A DNA stretch of 54,218 bases. Origin: Daejeonella sp. Lineage in GTDB: Bacteria; Bacteroidota; Bacteroidia; Sphingobacteriales; Sphingobacteriaceae. Location: the NCBI RefSeq assembly GCF_030684675.1, contig NZ_JAUXXZ010000073.1:1-54218 (forward strand). Direction: 5' to 3'. The notes beneath the pieces are model-generated. The model had not been told where the DNA came from. It did no database searches and worked only from the letters and a program-made list of their open reading frames with translations. The translations under genes and the position numbers were made by a program. This document shows positions 40,906 through 48,733 of this stretch, one piece after another (position 1 is the stretch's first letter; each line of letters starts with the position of its first letter).

Positions 40906-42387
40906 TCATCTTTTCTTTCTTACACTTTTGGCTTTTTTTGATGCAGGTATGGTGACCTTCCAGATACTTCCTACTTTGGCATCATATTCAATGATATATA
41001 ATGAATTGCCAAGCAAAACAGCATCTGTTGGATTATTGAATGAATCGACAATCCGGGTTGTTTTTACAAAATAATTATCACTTCCCTTATCATAAGACAT
41101 GTCAAGATGAAGCAAATCTCTGCCCTGATCTGTGAATGGTTTCATCAGACTCGATTTTGCTCCAAGCGTGTTTCTGAGCACGAAGCCATCACCCCTAAAT
41201 TCATTAGAAAGTACTCCTTTGGTGTCAAAAACAAGACCTAATGGAGAACTGTGAGCAGTAAACGTACTGATACTTACTCCGGTATTATCCCCGTCGAGTA
41301 TTTTACCTGAATGCCCCCTGTATTCATTGGCATCCGGCCCCATGTTTTGAACTCCCGGACTAAATTTTACTCCTTCCGGGATTTTTGGAAAATCCGGATC
41401 ATTTCGAAAATACTTCATCAGCATACCATGTGATGTAGCCGGCAGAAACGGGTCTTTTTTCGGATCAGGCATAAAATCAGCATATTGTTGCGGATTTTCA
41501 ATACCTCCCATAATCCATGGAAATCCATAATGCCGCCCTTGTCTTACCCAAAACATATCTTCCGCATGATCATAGTCTGAAGAGTTAACAACCGCAAATA
41601 AATTGCCATCAGGATCAAAAGCCATATCATAGGCATTACGAATTCCTTCAGCATACAAATAAGCCTCTGCTTTTAATTTATTTATGTCATTTGGTAAGAG
41701 TAGATTCTCTGCTTTGACAGGGATTCGAAAAATTTTGGTGGTTAGAGCATTGTCACGTGCATTGGGATAAACACCTTTGTCATCCTGAATTTCACCATGT
41801 CCGGTTCTGGAACCCGAAGTAATAAAAATAAATTGTTCATCAGGGCTTAGAACTAGTGCGTTCCAACCATGATCCCATGTTGTTGCATTCAATCCATATA
41901 CTTCAGTATTGAAAACTACAGTCATTTTTGGAATACTGTTGGGTACAACTGAAAGGCGTACCAGTCTTCCTCTTGTGCCTCTATTACTATTTTCGGTAGT
42001 ATTACCGCATAAGAATAGTTCAGAACCTGCAAAAACAGCCCCCTGCAATTTGTTTATTCCGTGATCCTTTACTGTAAGAATTTGTTCTGAAATGACAGAA
42101 CCATTCTTATTGCTGATATGAAAAACACCACCTTCAAAAGTCGTATAGTAAAAATCACCTGAAACAGGATGAAGCAATAAACGTACGGCATTGGGCTGTA
42201 TATCGGCAAACTTCTCGATTATAATATCCGATCTTAAAGGGACAGGAGTTGACTGGAGTATCGGACTTAATCTTGAGGCAGAAGTCTTTTTCTCGTTTGC
42301 TTTAGAATCATTCTGAGCATTGGAAACAAGAGGAGCTATCAAAAAACTAAGAAGCCCAATTACATATATGCCTTGCTTGATTTGCAT
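40906..42387 (-). CDS. PQQ-dependent sugar dehydrogenase-like protein
   Basis: A 493-residue exported protein (signal peptide to about residue 24, S-N-A-Q) with a six-blade beta-propeller of the soluble glucose/sorbosone dehydrogenase type. Recognisable parts are W-D-H-G-W-N-A-L-V-L-S-P-D, G-I-R-N-A-Y-D-M-A-F-D-P-D-G and H-Y-G-F-P-W. Such enzymes oxidise aldoses to lactones and pass electrons to an acceptor. The separate cytochrome c gene lies 5 bases upstream in the same operon and is the likely acceptor. The C-terminus is basic. PQQ dependence is inferred from the family; no PQQ-synthesis genes are in the window. Confidence 0.87.
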   Translation of the reverse strand: MQIKQGIYVIGLLSFLIAPLVSNAQNDSKANEKKTSASRLSPILQSTPVPLRSDIIIEKFADIQPNAVRLLLHPVSGDFYYTTFEGGVFHISNKNGSVISEQILTVKDHGINKLQGAVFAGSELFLCGNTTENSNRGTRGRLVRLSVVPNSIPKMTVVFNTEVYGLNATTWDHGWNALVLSPDEQFIFITSGSRTGHGEIQDDKGVYPNARDNALTTKIFRIPVKAENLLLPNDINKLKAEAYLYAEGIRNAYDMAFDPDGNLFAVVNSSDYDHAEDMFWVRQGRHYGFPWIMGGIENPQQYADFMPDPKKDPFLPATSHGMLMKYFRNDPDFPKIPEGVKFSPGVQNMGPDANEYRGHSGKILDGDNTGVSISTFTAHSSPLGLVFDTKGVLSNEFRGDGFVLRNTLGAKSSLMKPFTDQGRDLLHLDMSYDKGSDNYFVKTTRIVDSFNNPTDAVLLGNSLYIIEYDAKVGSIWKVTIPASKKAKSVRKKR

Positions 42388-42392
42388 TTTTA

Positions 42393-42857
42393 TTATTCTG
42401 TTTTGCCTAATTCCCTGAGAAAGACAATTAATTGCCAGCGCTGCTCTTCAGTTAAAGCTTCTTTAAAAGGAGGCATATTACCTTTTCCGTTGGTTAATTT
42501 CCAGAATAATGTCCCATCCTTTTGCTTAATCACTTTCTGATCATGAAAGTTTGCAGGTCTGATGCCCATTGATCCACCCGCCGGGCCATCTCCATAACCT
42601 GTATCTCCATGACATGAAAAACAGTACATATTGTATAGCTCTTCTCCCTTTGAAATGGATTCCTGGGATATTGTTAATGGATTTTTAAGAGAATCGGCTG
42701 ATGCCGGGGCTAACCATGCTACCTGCTTTATTGTATCCTGCAAAAACTTTGAATCAGCTTTTTTATATGTTAAAGACTGATAATTAATTGAAGAAGATAG
42801 TATTATAACACCAACAGCACAGAATAATAAAAGAGTATAAAAATTATATTTTTTCAT
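42393..42857 (-). CDS. Cytochrome c, partner of the adjacent sugar dehydrogenase
   Basis: About 154 residues from ATG 42857 (M-K-K-Y-N), with an N-terminal signal/anchor helix and a single class I haem c site, C-F-S-C-H near residues 79-83. The axial methionine is in G-K-G-N-M-P-P-F. It ends 5 bases before the dehydrogenase gene. Its sequence is closely similar to the N-terminal domain of the fused dehydrogenase at 48734-50278 (shared P-A-N-F-H, Q-K-D-G-x-L-F-W-K-L-T, R-W-Q-L-I). That makes an electron-transfer partnership very likely. Confidence 0.9.
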   Translation of the reverse strand: MKKYNFYTLLLFCAVGVIILSSSINYQSLTYKKADSKFLQDTIKQVAWLAPASADSLKNPLTISQESISKGEELYNMYCFSCHGDTGYGDGPAGGSMGIRPANFHDQKVIKQKDGTLFWKLTNGKGNMPPFKEALTEEQRWQLIVFLRELGKTE

Positions 42858-42992
42858 AGAGTTAAAATTTATTATCCAACAAGCATTTAGCAACAATATT
42901 ACAGCCAATACAAATTCCTAAAAATTGAAATTGGCTGTAATAATTTTGAAACAAATAATTGCAGGATTGCTCCTACTAATTACCTTGAATGA

Positions 42993-43460
42993 TTAAAGAT
43001 AAGCGATTGCATCCATTTCCACCAATGAGTCGCCAGGTACACCGCCTTTAGCGACTGCAAGAGTTGAACGTACCGGAGGCTTACTTCCAAAACGGCCCTT
43101 GTAAACTTCATTCATACCTTTGTAATCAGCAATATCATTCAGATATACCGTTACTTTCAATACCTTTTCCATTGAAGAACCAGCTTTGATTAACTCCTTT
43201 TCAAGTTCTTTAAGAACAATCTCGGTATGTGCCTTGATTTCGAAAGGCGCAGTATGGGCACCTTTTCCTGCGATATAAACTAAACCATTATGAATAACAT
43301 GTCCGGAAAACATAGGAATATTTTGGACGGATGTTACATTGCCAACTACTTTTTCAGGTGATGATTCAATTCCTTTAGCATTAGCCACTACACCTAATCC
43401 GGTTACTCCTACTACTGAAGCAAATAATTTCTTTAATACTGATCTTCTTTCTGTTTTCAT
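42993..43460 (-). CDS. Exported RidA family protein
   Basis: A 155-residue protein: a 28-residue leader with a twin-arginine motif (E-R-R-S-V-L-K-K-L-F) and A-N-A-K near the cleavage point, then a complete RidA (YjgF/UK114) domain. The catalytic arginine is in P-P-V-R-S-T-L-A-V, followed by the family signature through V-E-M-D-A-I-A. RidA proteins hydrolyse reactive enamine/imine products of PLP enzymes to keto acids and ammonia. They are normally cytoplasmic, so Tat export is notable. The SMP-30 gene lies 22 bases upstream, and the exported PLP enzyme is in the same run. Confidence 0.9.
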   Translation of the reverse strand: MKTERRSVLKKLFASVVGVTGLGVVANAKGIESSPEKVVGNVTSVQNIPMFSGHVIHNGLVYIAGKGAHTAPFEIKAHTEIVLKELEKELIKAGSSMEKVLKVTVYLNDIADYKGMNEVYKGRFGSKPPVRSTLAVAKGGVPGDSLVEMDAIAYL

Positions 43461-43482
43461 CTTTATTTATTTGAATTGATAA

Positions 43483-44412
43483 TTATTTCTTTTTTGACAT
43501 TAGCCATTCGCGACCCGGTTTATCAACCCTGAAGCTTTCAACATTGCCCTTATCCTGCAAAGTAACATACGCAGTACGTCCGTCTTTACCACCAAATGCT
43601 ATATTACTAGGTAGTTTTCCCAGCAGAGTAATTTCGGTCAATAACTTTCCGGAAGGCGATAATTTTGCAATAGTGCCCTTTCCATGCCGGGTTACGTATA
43701 AATTCCCATCGATATCGCAGCGCATCCCATCCATACCGAAATCAGGAAATTCGTGAAATAGTCGCTTATTGCTTACTTCACCCTTTGCGGAAAGATCATA
43801 GACCCATACTTTGCGCTGTACTGATTCATTGACATATAATAACTTATTATCTGGGCTCACTTCAATACCATTTGCAGTTCCCATGCTATCCAGTTTTGTA
43901 GTTTTTCCATTGGTATCAATCCGCCAGATTCGGCCTGTACTGGCTCCCCAGTTCGGATCACTTGCATAAAGTCTGTCTTTATTGTCAATGGCAATATCGT
44001 TCGGCTGACTCATAGTAGCATTATGTGCAAACACTGTAATATCCTTAGTTAACATATTAACTTTCAGTATATTGTGTTTTGTATAATCTGCAATAAGCAT
44101 ATTACCTTTACTGTCAAAGCGAATTCCGTTACCTATACTACCCTCAGGCAAGTCAACAAAGAGGCTGGCAGATCCATCAGGATTAACTTGTCCGATAGTG
44201 CCTTGCTTAGCGAAATTCACCACATATAAAATACCTGCTTTATCCACAGCAGGACCTTCAATCCCTCTGGTAAAACCATTTAAAGCTGTTAAAGCTGAAG
44301 ATTTAAACAAAGGGGTTTTAGCATCCTGTGCATTAGTAAACAACACAGCACCGACTAACAGAAAAGTAAGGCTCAATGGTTTCATTGCTGAAGTATTTTC
44401 AATCTTATTCAT
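43483..44412 (-). CDS. SMP-30/gluconolactonase-like protein
   Basis: A 309-residue protein with a signal peptide (cleavage near T-N-A-Q, about residue 29) and a six-blade propeller of the SMP-30/LRE family. Expected metal-site segments are R-G-I-E-G-P-A-V-D (Glu), Q-P-N-D-I-A-I-D (Asn) and A-N-G-I-E-V-S-P-D. The last ligand region reads Y-V-N-E-S. Family members hydrolyse sugar lactones. In this run it would act on lactones made by the sugar dehydrogenases. Strictosidine-synthase-like relatives have other roles, so the substrate is uncertain. Confidence 0.87.
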   Translation of the reverse strand: MNKIENTSAMKPLSLTFLLVGAVLFTNAQDAKTPLFKSSALTALNGFTRGIEGPAVDKAGILYVVNFAKQGTIGQVNPDGSASLFVDLPEGSIGNGIRFDSKGNMLIADYTKHNILKVNMLTKDITVFAHNATMSQPNDIAIDNKDRLYASDPNWGASTGRIWRIDTNGKTTKLDSMGTANGIEVSPDNKLLYVNESVQRKVWVYDLSAKGEVSNKRLFHEFPDFGMDGMRCDIDGNLYVTRHGKGTIAKLSPSGKLLTEITLLGKLPSNIAFGGKDGRTAYVTLQDKGNVESFRVDKPGREWLMSKKK

Positions 44413-44571
44413 AAATTTAAATTAACATTGGATTAATAATATGAGTAAAATTCATAGGCTTTCCCCTATGAAACGATTAAATTAATAATGCAATTTAAAC
44501 TTATCTTAACAGGAGTACAATAACACAGGAAAATGTTACAGTGTGCAATAGTTCTTTTGGCTTACAGGAAT

Positions 44572-44603
44572 AGGTTCTGAGAAAGTAGAAATTCCCAGAA
44601 CCT
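44572..44603. terminator. Possible hairpin after the cytochrome c lipoprotein gene
   Basis: AGGTTCTGAGA and TCCCAGAACCT form an 11-bp stem with one wobble. It lies 12 bases after the stop at 44615 but lacks a clear U-run on the minus strand, so it may stabilise or attenuate rather than terminate. Confidence 0.4.
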
Positions 44604-44614
44604 TTATAAATTTA

Positions 44615-45154
44615 CTATTTTACGCTCAGAATATAGTGAACCATTGCTTCAGCATCTTCATCAGATAATGCTGGGTGCGGTGACATAGGAATGGCTCCCC
44701 AAACGCCACTTCCTCCAGCTTTAATCTTTTTAACAAGGTAATCTATGTTAGTCTTAGTATCTGAATACTTATTGGCGACATCTTTATAGCTTGGTCCCAA
44801 TAGCTTTTCATTAACCTTGTGGCAGGCAAAACAATCTGATTTTGAAATCAGAGTCTCTCCTTTTTTAGTATCCACAGCTTGAGCAACCACAACTGGTTTA
44901 ACAGGTTCTGCAGACTTAACTTCTTTTACAGCAGGTGTTTCCTTTGCTTTTACCTCAGTAACTTTACTTTCAGCAGTTTGAACAGCAGTTACGGGAACTG
45001 CAGGAGCCACATTCGTAGTATCAATCGATGGGGAAGCCACAGTGGCTGTATCCATTTCTACTGAGGCACTTGTATCGGCATCACTTGATTTTTCAGAAGA
45101 ACTACTGCAGGCAATAAAAAGGGCACAAACACCCAAAACTAAAATTCTTTTCAT
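44615..45154 (-). CDS. Cytochrome c lipoprotein with long Ala/Val/Thr/Lys linker
   Basis: A 179-residue protein with a lipoprotein signal ending F-I-A-C (Cys16), then a low-complexity linker (about 17-95, rich in S, T, V, A, K, E, P) and a C-terminal cytochrome c domain of the c551/c552 type. Haem site C-F-A-C-H is near 107-111 and the axial Met is in I-P-M-S-P-H near 154. The linker would let the haem domain reach through the periplasm from the membrane. It probably accepts electrons from the dehydrogenases of the run and feeds the respiratory chain. Confidence 0.9.
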   Translation of the reverse strand: MKRILVLGVCALFIACSSSSEKSSDADTSASVEMDTATVASPSIDTTNVAPAVPVTAVQTAESKVTEVKAKETPAVKEVKSAEPVKPVVVAQAVDTKKGETLISKSDCFACHKVNEKLLGPSYKDVANKYSDTKTNIDYLVKKIKAGGSGVWGAIPMSPHPALSDEDAEAMVHYILSVK

Positions 45155-45295
45155 TTCTTTGGTACTCTTAATTCTTTAGTATACGACATTGTATGACACA
45201 ATTCTATTTAAAAAATCCCGGATTTAAAATAAAAACTCAAAATCGTGACACAGGCACTGAATATGGGTATTAAAAGCATTATCTGTTATTTAAAA

Positions 45296-45536
45296 TAACG
45301 TGAGTTCGATATGTTATTATATATAATATTAAAGTTTAAGATGCTTTTCTTCAGTGCTATTAGGGTTTTAATTCTTTGGAAACCTACTGTTGTGCATTTT
45401 TTTTCAGAAGTCCCGCTTTCCGCTCATACTTCACAGGCCTTAATCACAGGCCGGTATACGCTACAATTGGGTTTAAACACATCAGACAGTGAATTTAAAC
45501 CTGATTTACCCTTCAATTGTATCGAGCTCACGTTAA
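45296..45536. mobile_element. MITE-like element with 16-bp terminal inverted repeats
   Basis: TAACGTGAGTTCGATA (45296-45311) and the reverse complement of 45520-45535, TAACGTGAGCTCGATA, match at 15 of 16 bases and bound a 241-base non-coding block. The ends resemble those of the repeats at 773-961 and 37755-37941, but the interior differs: it contains CCCGCTTTCCGCTC and GGCCGGTATACGCTAC. It occupies most of the 423-base gap between the haloperoxidase-family gene and the cytochrome gene. The remaining 140 bases on the cytochrome side show nothing clear. Confidence 0.7.
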
Positions 45537-45577
45537 GATAAGAATAGGCCTGCTAAATTTAGAGATTTATAGTCAGA

Positions 45578-46879
45578 TCAATTAAGTTTACTAAAAACAA
45601 GCTCCCCTATTTTCTCCCCTTCAACCATTCCTGCCTCCATTCCTTCACGGTAATGAATTCCACCATAAAGACGGCTTAAAGCTGCTTCATTTGCTGCTTC
45701 TTTAACATTTTCATATTTTCTGTCAGGCCAACCCCATGCTCTTTCTGTGTTATCAACAAATGGGGTATTATCACCAAATATTCTGGTTAAAACCATAGCT
45801 GATGCACTAGAAATGATTGAGTGTCCACTGGTATATTCCGGGAATGGTGGAGTTTGAAGATAAGGCTTCCAGGCATTATCCATATAATTGTTAATATAAG
45901 TTTCAGGTCTCAATAAATCGTAGGTAAATTTTGTATTCCAGCAGGCGATAAAAGCATCCATTACGGCAATAGATACTCCTGCATAAGCAAACACAGTTTT
46001 ATCAAAGTCGGCTTTCTGAGTACTGCAAACAATTCCGGTAATACCCATCCAATGCCCGCCTGGTGTCATGGCCTTAGTTGCAAACATAACGTGTCCTGAA
46101 ACATTTACCTTGAAGCCGTTGCAATCCCAAAAATCAGCGATTGCTTTTTGCTCATCACTTAAATTCTTACCAGTTTCATACACTTCATTTGCCAGTTTAT
46201 AAAAATCACTATTCTTATCTTTATTAAATTTAGAATGTGGCTTAGGCAAAAACTGACTTGCTGAATCAATTAGAACAGGCCGGATTTTCATCCAACTAGG
46301 CTCAATAGCGGGCATATATGCCGGCGGGGTTGGGACCCATCTGCCTTCTTCATTTGTAACCGTGTATTTAACTGCTGAACGTGTCTGCTTATAATTATCT
46401 TTCTTCGCCCAATCCGAAACTGCCTTACTTACCGAAAGAGCATATTCCTGAGAATTCAGTATCATTTCTTCAGGCATTCCGCTATCCTTTGCAAGCTGAA
46501 TATGATTGTCTATTATTTTTTGAGTGGAGTCTTTCGAAAATGTCATCTCCTTTCCAACATACATATAAGCTAATATTGCTGAAAACTCCTTATTCACAGA
46601 TTTATTTGCTGCCGAAACTTTGAGTCCTTCGAGTTTGCCACTAAGTGGCTTATAGTCCTTTGACTGGCTTGCAATAACCTCATATCCTGCAATACTACTG
46701 TAAGCATATATTCTGCTTGCAACCGGAGGAGAAAAGATATCGTGGGTAATAACCTGGGTTAATAATCCTACTGTTTTGGAGTATTGCTCGGGGTTTGAAA
46801 AAACGGTTTCATAATCACCTTTCTTAGCGCAACTACTAAACAAAAAGCCAATAATGACAGCAAATAATATTTTTTTCAT
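45578..46879 (-). CDS. Vanadium-dependent haloperoxidase-family lipoprotein
   Basis: A 433-residue lipoprotein (signal ending F-S-S-C, Cys17) of the PAP2/vanadium chloroperoxidase superfamily. The complete vanadate/phosphate site is present near the C-terminus: K-F-T-Y-D-L-L-R-P (K-x6-R-P), Y-T-S-G-H-S and S-R-L-Y-G-G-I-H (S-R-x5-H). These residues bind vanadate in haloperoxidases and phosphate in acid phosphatases, so the reaction could be halide oxidation or phosphomonoester hydrolysis. This family often accompanies SusC/SusD and VCBS/UnbV genes in Sphingobacteria, as here. Confidence 0.91.
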   Translation of the reverse strand: MKKILFAVIIGFLFSSCAKKGDYETVFSNPEQYSKTVGLLTQVITHDIFSPPVASRIYAYSSIAGYEVIASQSKDYKPLSGKLEGLKVSAANKSVNKEFSAILAYMYVGKEMTFSKDSTQKIIDNHIQLAKDSGMPEEMILNSQEYALSVSKAVSDWAKKDNYKQTRSAVKYTVTNEEGRWVPTPPAYMPAIEPSWMKIRPVLIDSASQFLPKPHSKFNKDKNSDFYKLANEVYETGKNLSDEQKAIADFWDCNGFKVNVSGHVMFATKAMTPGGHWMGITGIVCSTQKADFDKTVFAYAGVSIAVMDAFIACWNTKFTYDLLRPETYINNYMDNAWKPYLQTPPFPEYTSGHSIISSASAMVLTRIFGDNTPFVDNTERAWGWPDRKYENVKEAANEAALSRLYGGIHYREGMEAGMVEGEKIGELVFSKLN

Positions 46880-47008
46880 ATCTAATTGAATTTTAATTAT
46901 TTAAGCTCTTAGAATTCTGATTTATTATTAGAAAATTTATCTGTGAGCTTATTTTACTTATAATTTTTAGTAAAATTATAAAATCTAACTACATTAAACA
47001 ATATAATA

Positions 47009-48670
47009 TCAGGTTGCCAAAGGAGGACCCTTTGGAACCAGCACTTTCTTACGAACCGGCTTTTCTAATGATTTGCTCGCGGTGAATTTTGCTGTTCGGT
47101 ATTCGCCCATATGTATGTCTCCTGTAAGCGAGTCTCCAATAAGTGTACCTGAGAAGTAAAAAGTGATCTGATCTCCGGGTAGTCTTAGCACACTGCTCAA
47201 TTTGATCTGATTACCCTCAATTGTTCCACTTATATCCCGAATATCAAAGTCACCTTTATGAGTGCCATTAATCCAGTTTCCATGCTGCTGAATCGTAAAG
47301 TTATGCTTAACTATACTATTAAAATATCTTACATTAACATTCCATTTACCACTTAGATTTGCTGTGGGAGCAGTCATTGCCTCTGATTTAGGGCTGCGTT
47401 TTCTGGAAAGTATCTCAAATATTCTGTTTGCGACGATTTGGTCCTCTCCTTCCTTCATATGACTTGAAACAATATCAATGGTAGTACTTCCATCACTTTC
47501 TTCACGAGAACCGATAGCAACTCTTGGTTTGGTACTACTGATTTCTTCTGCAACTTCATATCCGGTTATATTGAGTTTAGCGGGATCCCAGCTAATCCAT
47601 AAAGTCGGGTGCTTATTAGAAAGTTCAGTTGGTTCAGTAACATTTGTTTTTACTCCCTGTATAGTCAGTGCCTTTTTGGCGATAAGATCAAGCCTGCTAA
47701 GCCAACTCTTGTATTCAGCATCATGATCGCGTTTTATCCAGGTTTCAACTGCAGCCATCATTCCAATCATCTCTTCTCGCCCAACTTTATTATCCCGACC
47801 AGGACCATGATGAGGAGAACTTGCCTGCCATGCCGACATTAATATCTCTTTGTTTCCGAGCAGTAAACCAGCACATTGAGGGCCCCGCATAGCTTTTCCA
47901 CCACTATAGGCAACTACATCAGCACCACGTTTAAGATGTACGGAGGGAATTGTCAGATTTTCGGCTGCTGCGTCAATTAAAACCGGCACATTCTTAGGTT
48001 TTGCAATGCCTGCAATCACTTCAAGAGAAAAAGGTTGTCCTGTAAAAGAACCATTAACCGCATTCACATAGATCATCGCTGTTCTTGGATTAATTGCCCT
48101 TTCGAGTTCTTCTGGTGTTGCTACGTGAATTATGGTTACTCCGATATTACGAACGGCATGATCATAGGTATTACGTGAATACAAGGGGATAATTACTTCG
48201 TTCTTCTCAAATCCAGTCAGATTTGGGATTCTGATAAGCTTTTCAGGGCTACCACCAGTAACACAAGCAGCAGTTACATGCTTCATACCTGCGGCACATC
48301 CGGCCGAAACCATACCCCATTCAGACTTAGTAAGATCTGCAAGCCTTTGGCCTATTCCTTCTGCCAATTCATCGTATTGAACAAAATTTTGAGAAGCAGC
48401 TTCCATTGCTTCCCTAACGGGAGGAAGTTCCAGCGATCCACCAATAATTGTATATGCACCACGGCAGTTAATAATGGGTTCAACACCGATAGAGCGAAAA
48501 ATATTCGTTTCAGCCATAAATGAAGATTCCGTAGTAATACTTCCTGTTTCAGTTAGTGTAGCAGAGCTGAATCCTGAACCCGGACTTGCTGCTAAAACTG
48601 ATTCCCTGGTAATTGCTCCTGCAGCAAGTGGAAGTAAAGCTAATCCCTTGATTAAATTTCTACGTTTCAT
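47009..48670 (-). CDS. Exported SelA/DgaE-like PLP-dependent enzyme with C-terminal beta domain
   Basis: A 553-residue protein. The leader has twin arginines (M-K-R-R-N-L-I-K-G) and a hydrophobic stretch to about 28. Residues 55-425 form a fold-type I PLP domain of the SelA/DgaE group: Asp233 in L-I-D-A-A-A-E and the Schiff-base Lys259 in S-G-G-K-A-M-R-G-P-Q. SelA itself acts on tRNA in the cytoplasm; exported relatives are better candidates for amino-acid or amino-sugar-acid ammonia lyases such as D-glucosaminate lyase. Residues about 440-535 form an all-beta domain opening L-S-G-K-W-N-V. It lies 63 bases after the dehydrogenase fusion gene. The activity is inferred. Confidence 0.87.
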   Translation of the reverse strand: MKRRNLIKGLALLPLAAGAITRESVLAASPGSGFSSATLTETGSITTESSFMAETNIFRSIGVEPIINCRGAYTIIGGSLELPPVREAMEAASQNFVQYDELAEGIGQRLADLTKSEWGMVSAGCAAGMKHVTAACVTGGSPEKLIRIPNLTGFEKNEVIIPLYSRNTYDHAVRNIGVTIIHVATPEELERAINPRTAMIYVNAVNGSFTGQPFSLEVIAGIAKPKNVPVLIDAAAENLTIPSVHLKRGADVVAYSGGKAMRGPQCAGLLLGNKEILMSAWQASSPHHGPGRDNKVGREEMIGMMAAVETWIKRDHDAEYKSWLSRLDLIAKKALTIQGVKTNVTEPTELSNKHPTLWISWDPAKLNITGYEVAEEISSTKPRVAIGSREESDGSTTIDIVSSHMKEGEDQIVANRIFEILSRKRSPKSEAMTAPTANLSGKWNVNVRYFNSIVKHNFTIQQHGNWINGTHKGDFDIRDISGTIEGNQIKLSSVLRLPGDQITFYFSGTLIGDSLTGDIHMGEYRTAKFTASKSLEKPVRKKVLVPKGPPLAT

Positions 48671-48733
48671 ATCATTATTTTGAATTGTTAAGGTAAATAA
48701 GATTCCGGCTATTTTCTTTAAAAAAAAATAAAC

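Noticed and set aside
45311-45541. A 76-codon open frame between the haloperoxidase-family and cytochrome genes
   Set aside because: It lies almost wholly inside the MITE-like element and runs over its terminal inverted repeat. No protein family is recognised.
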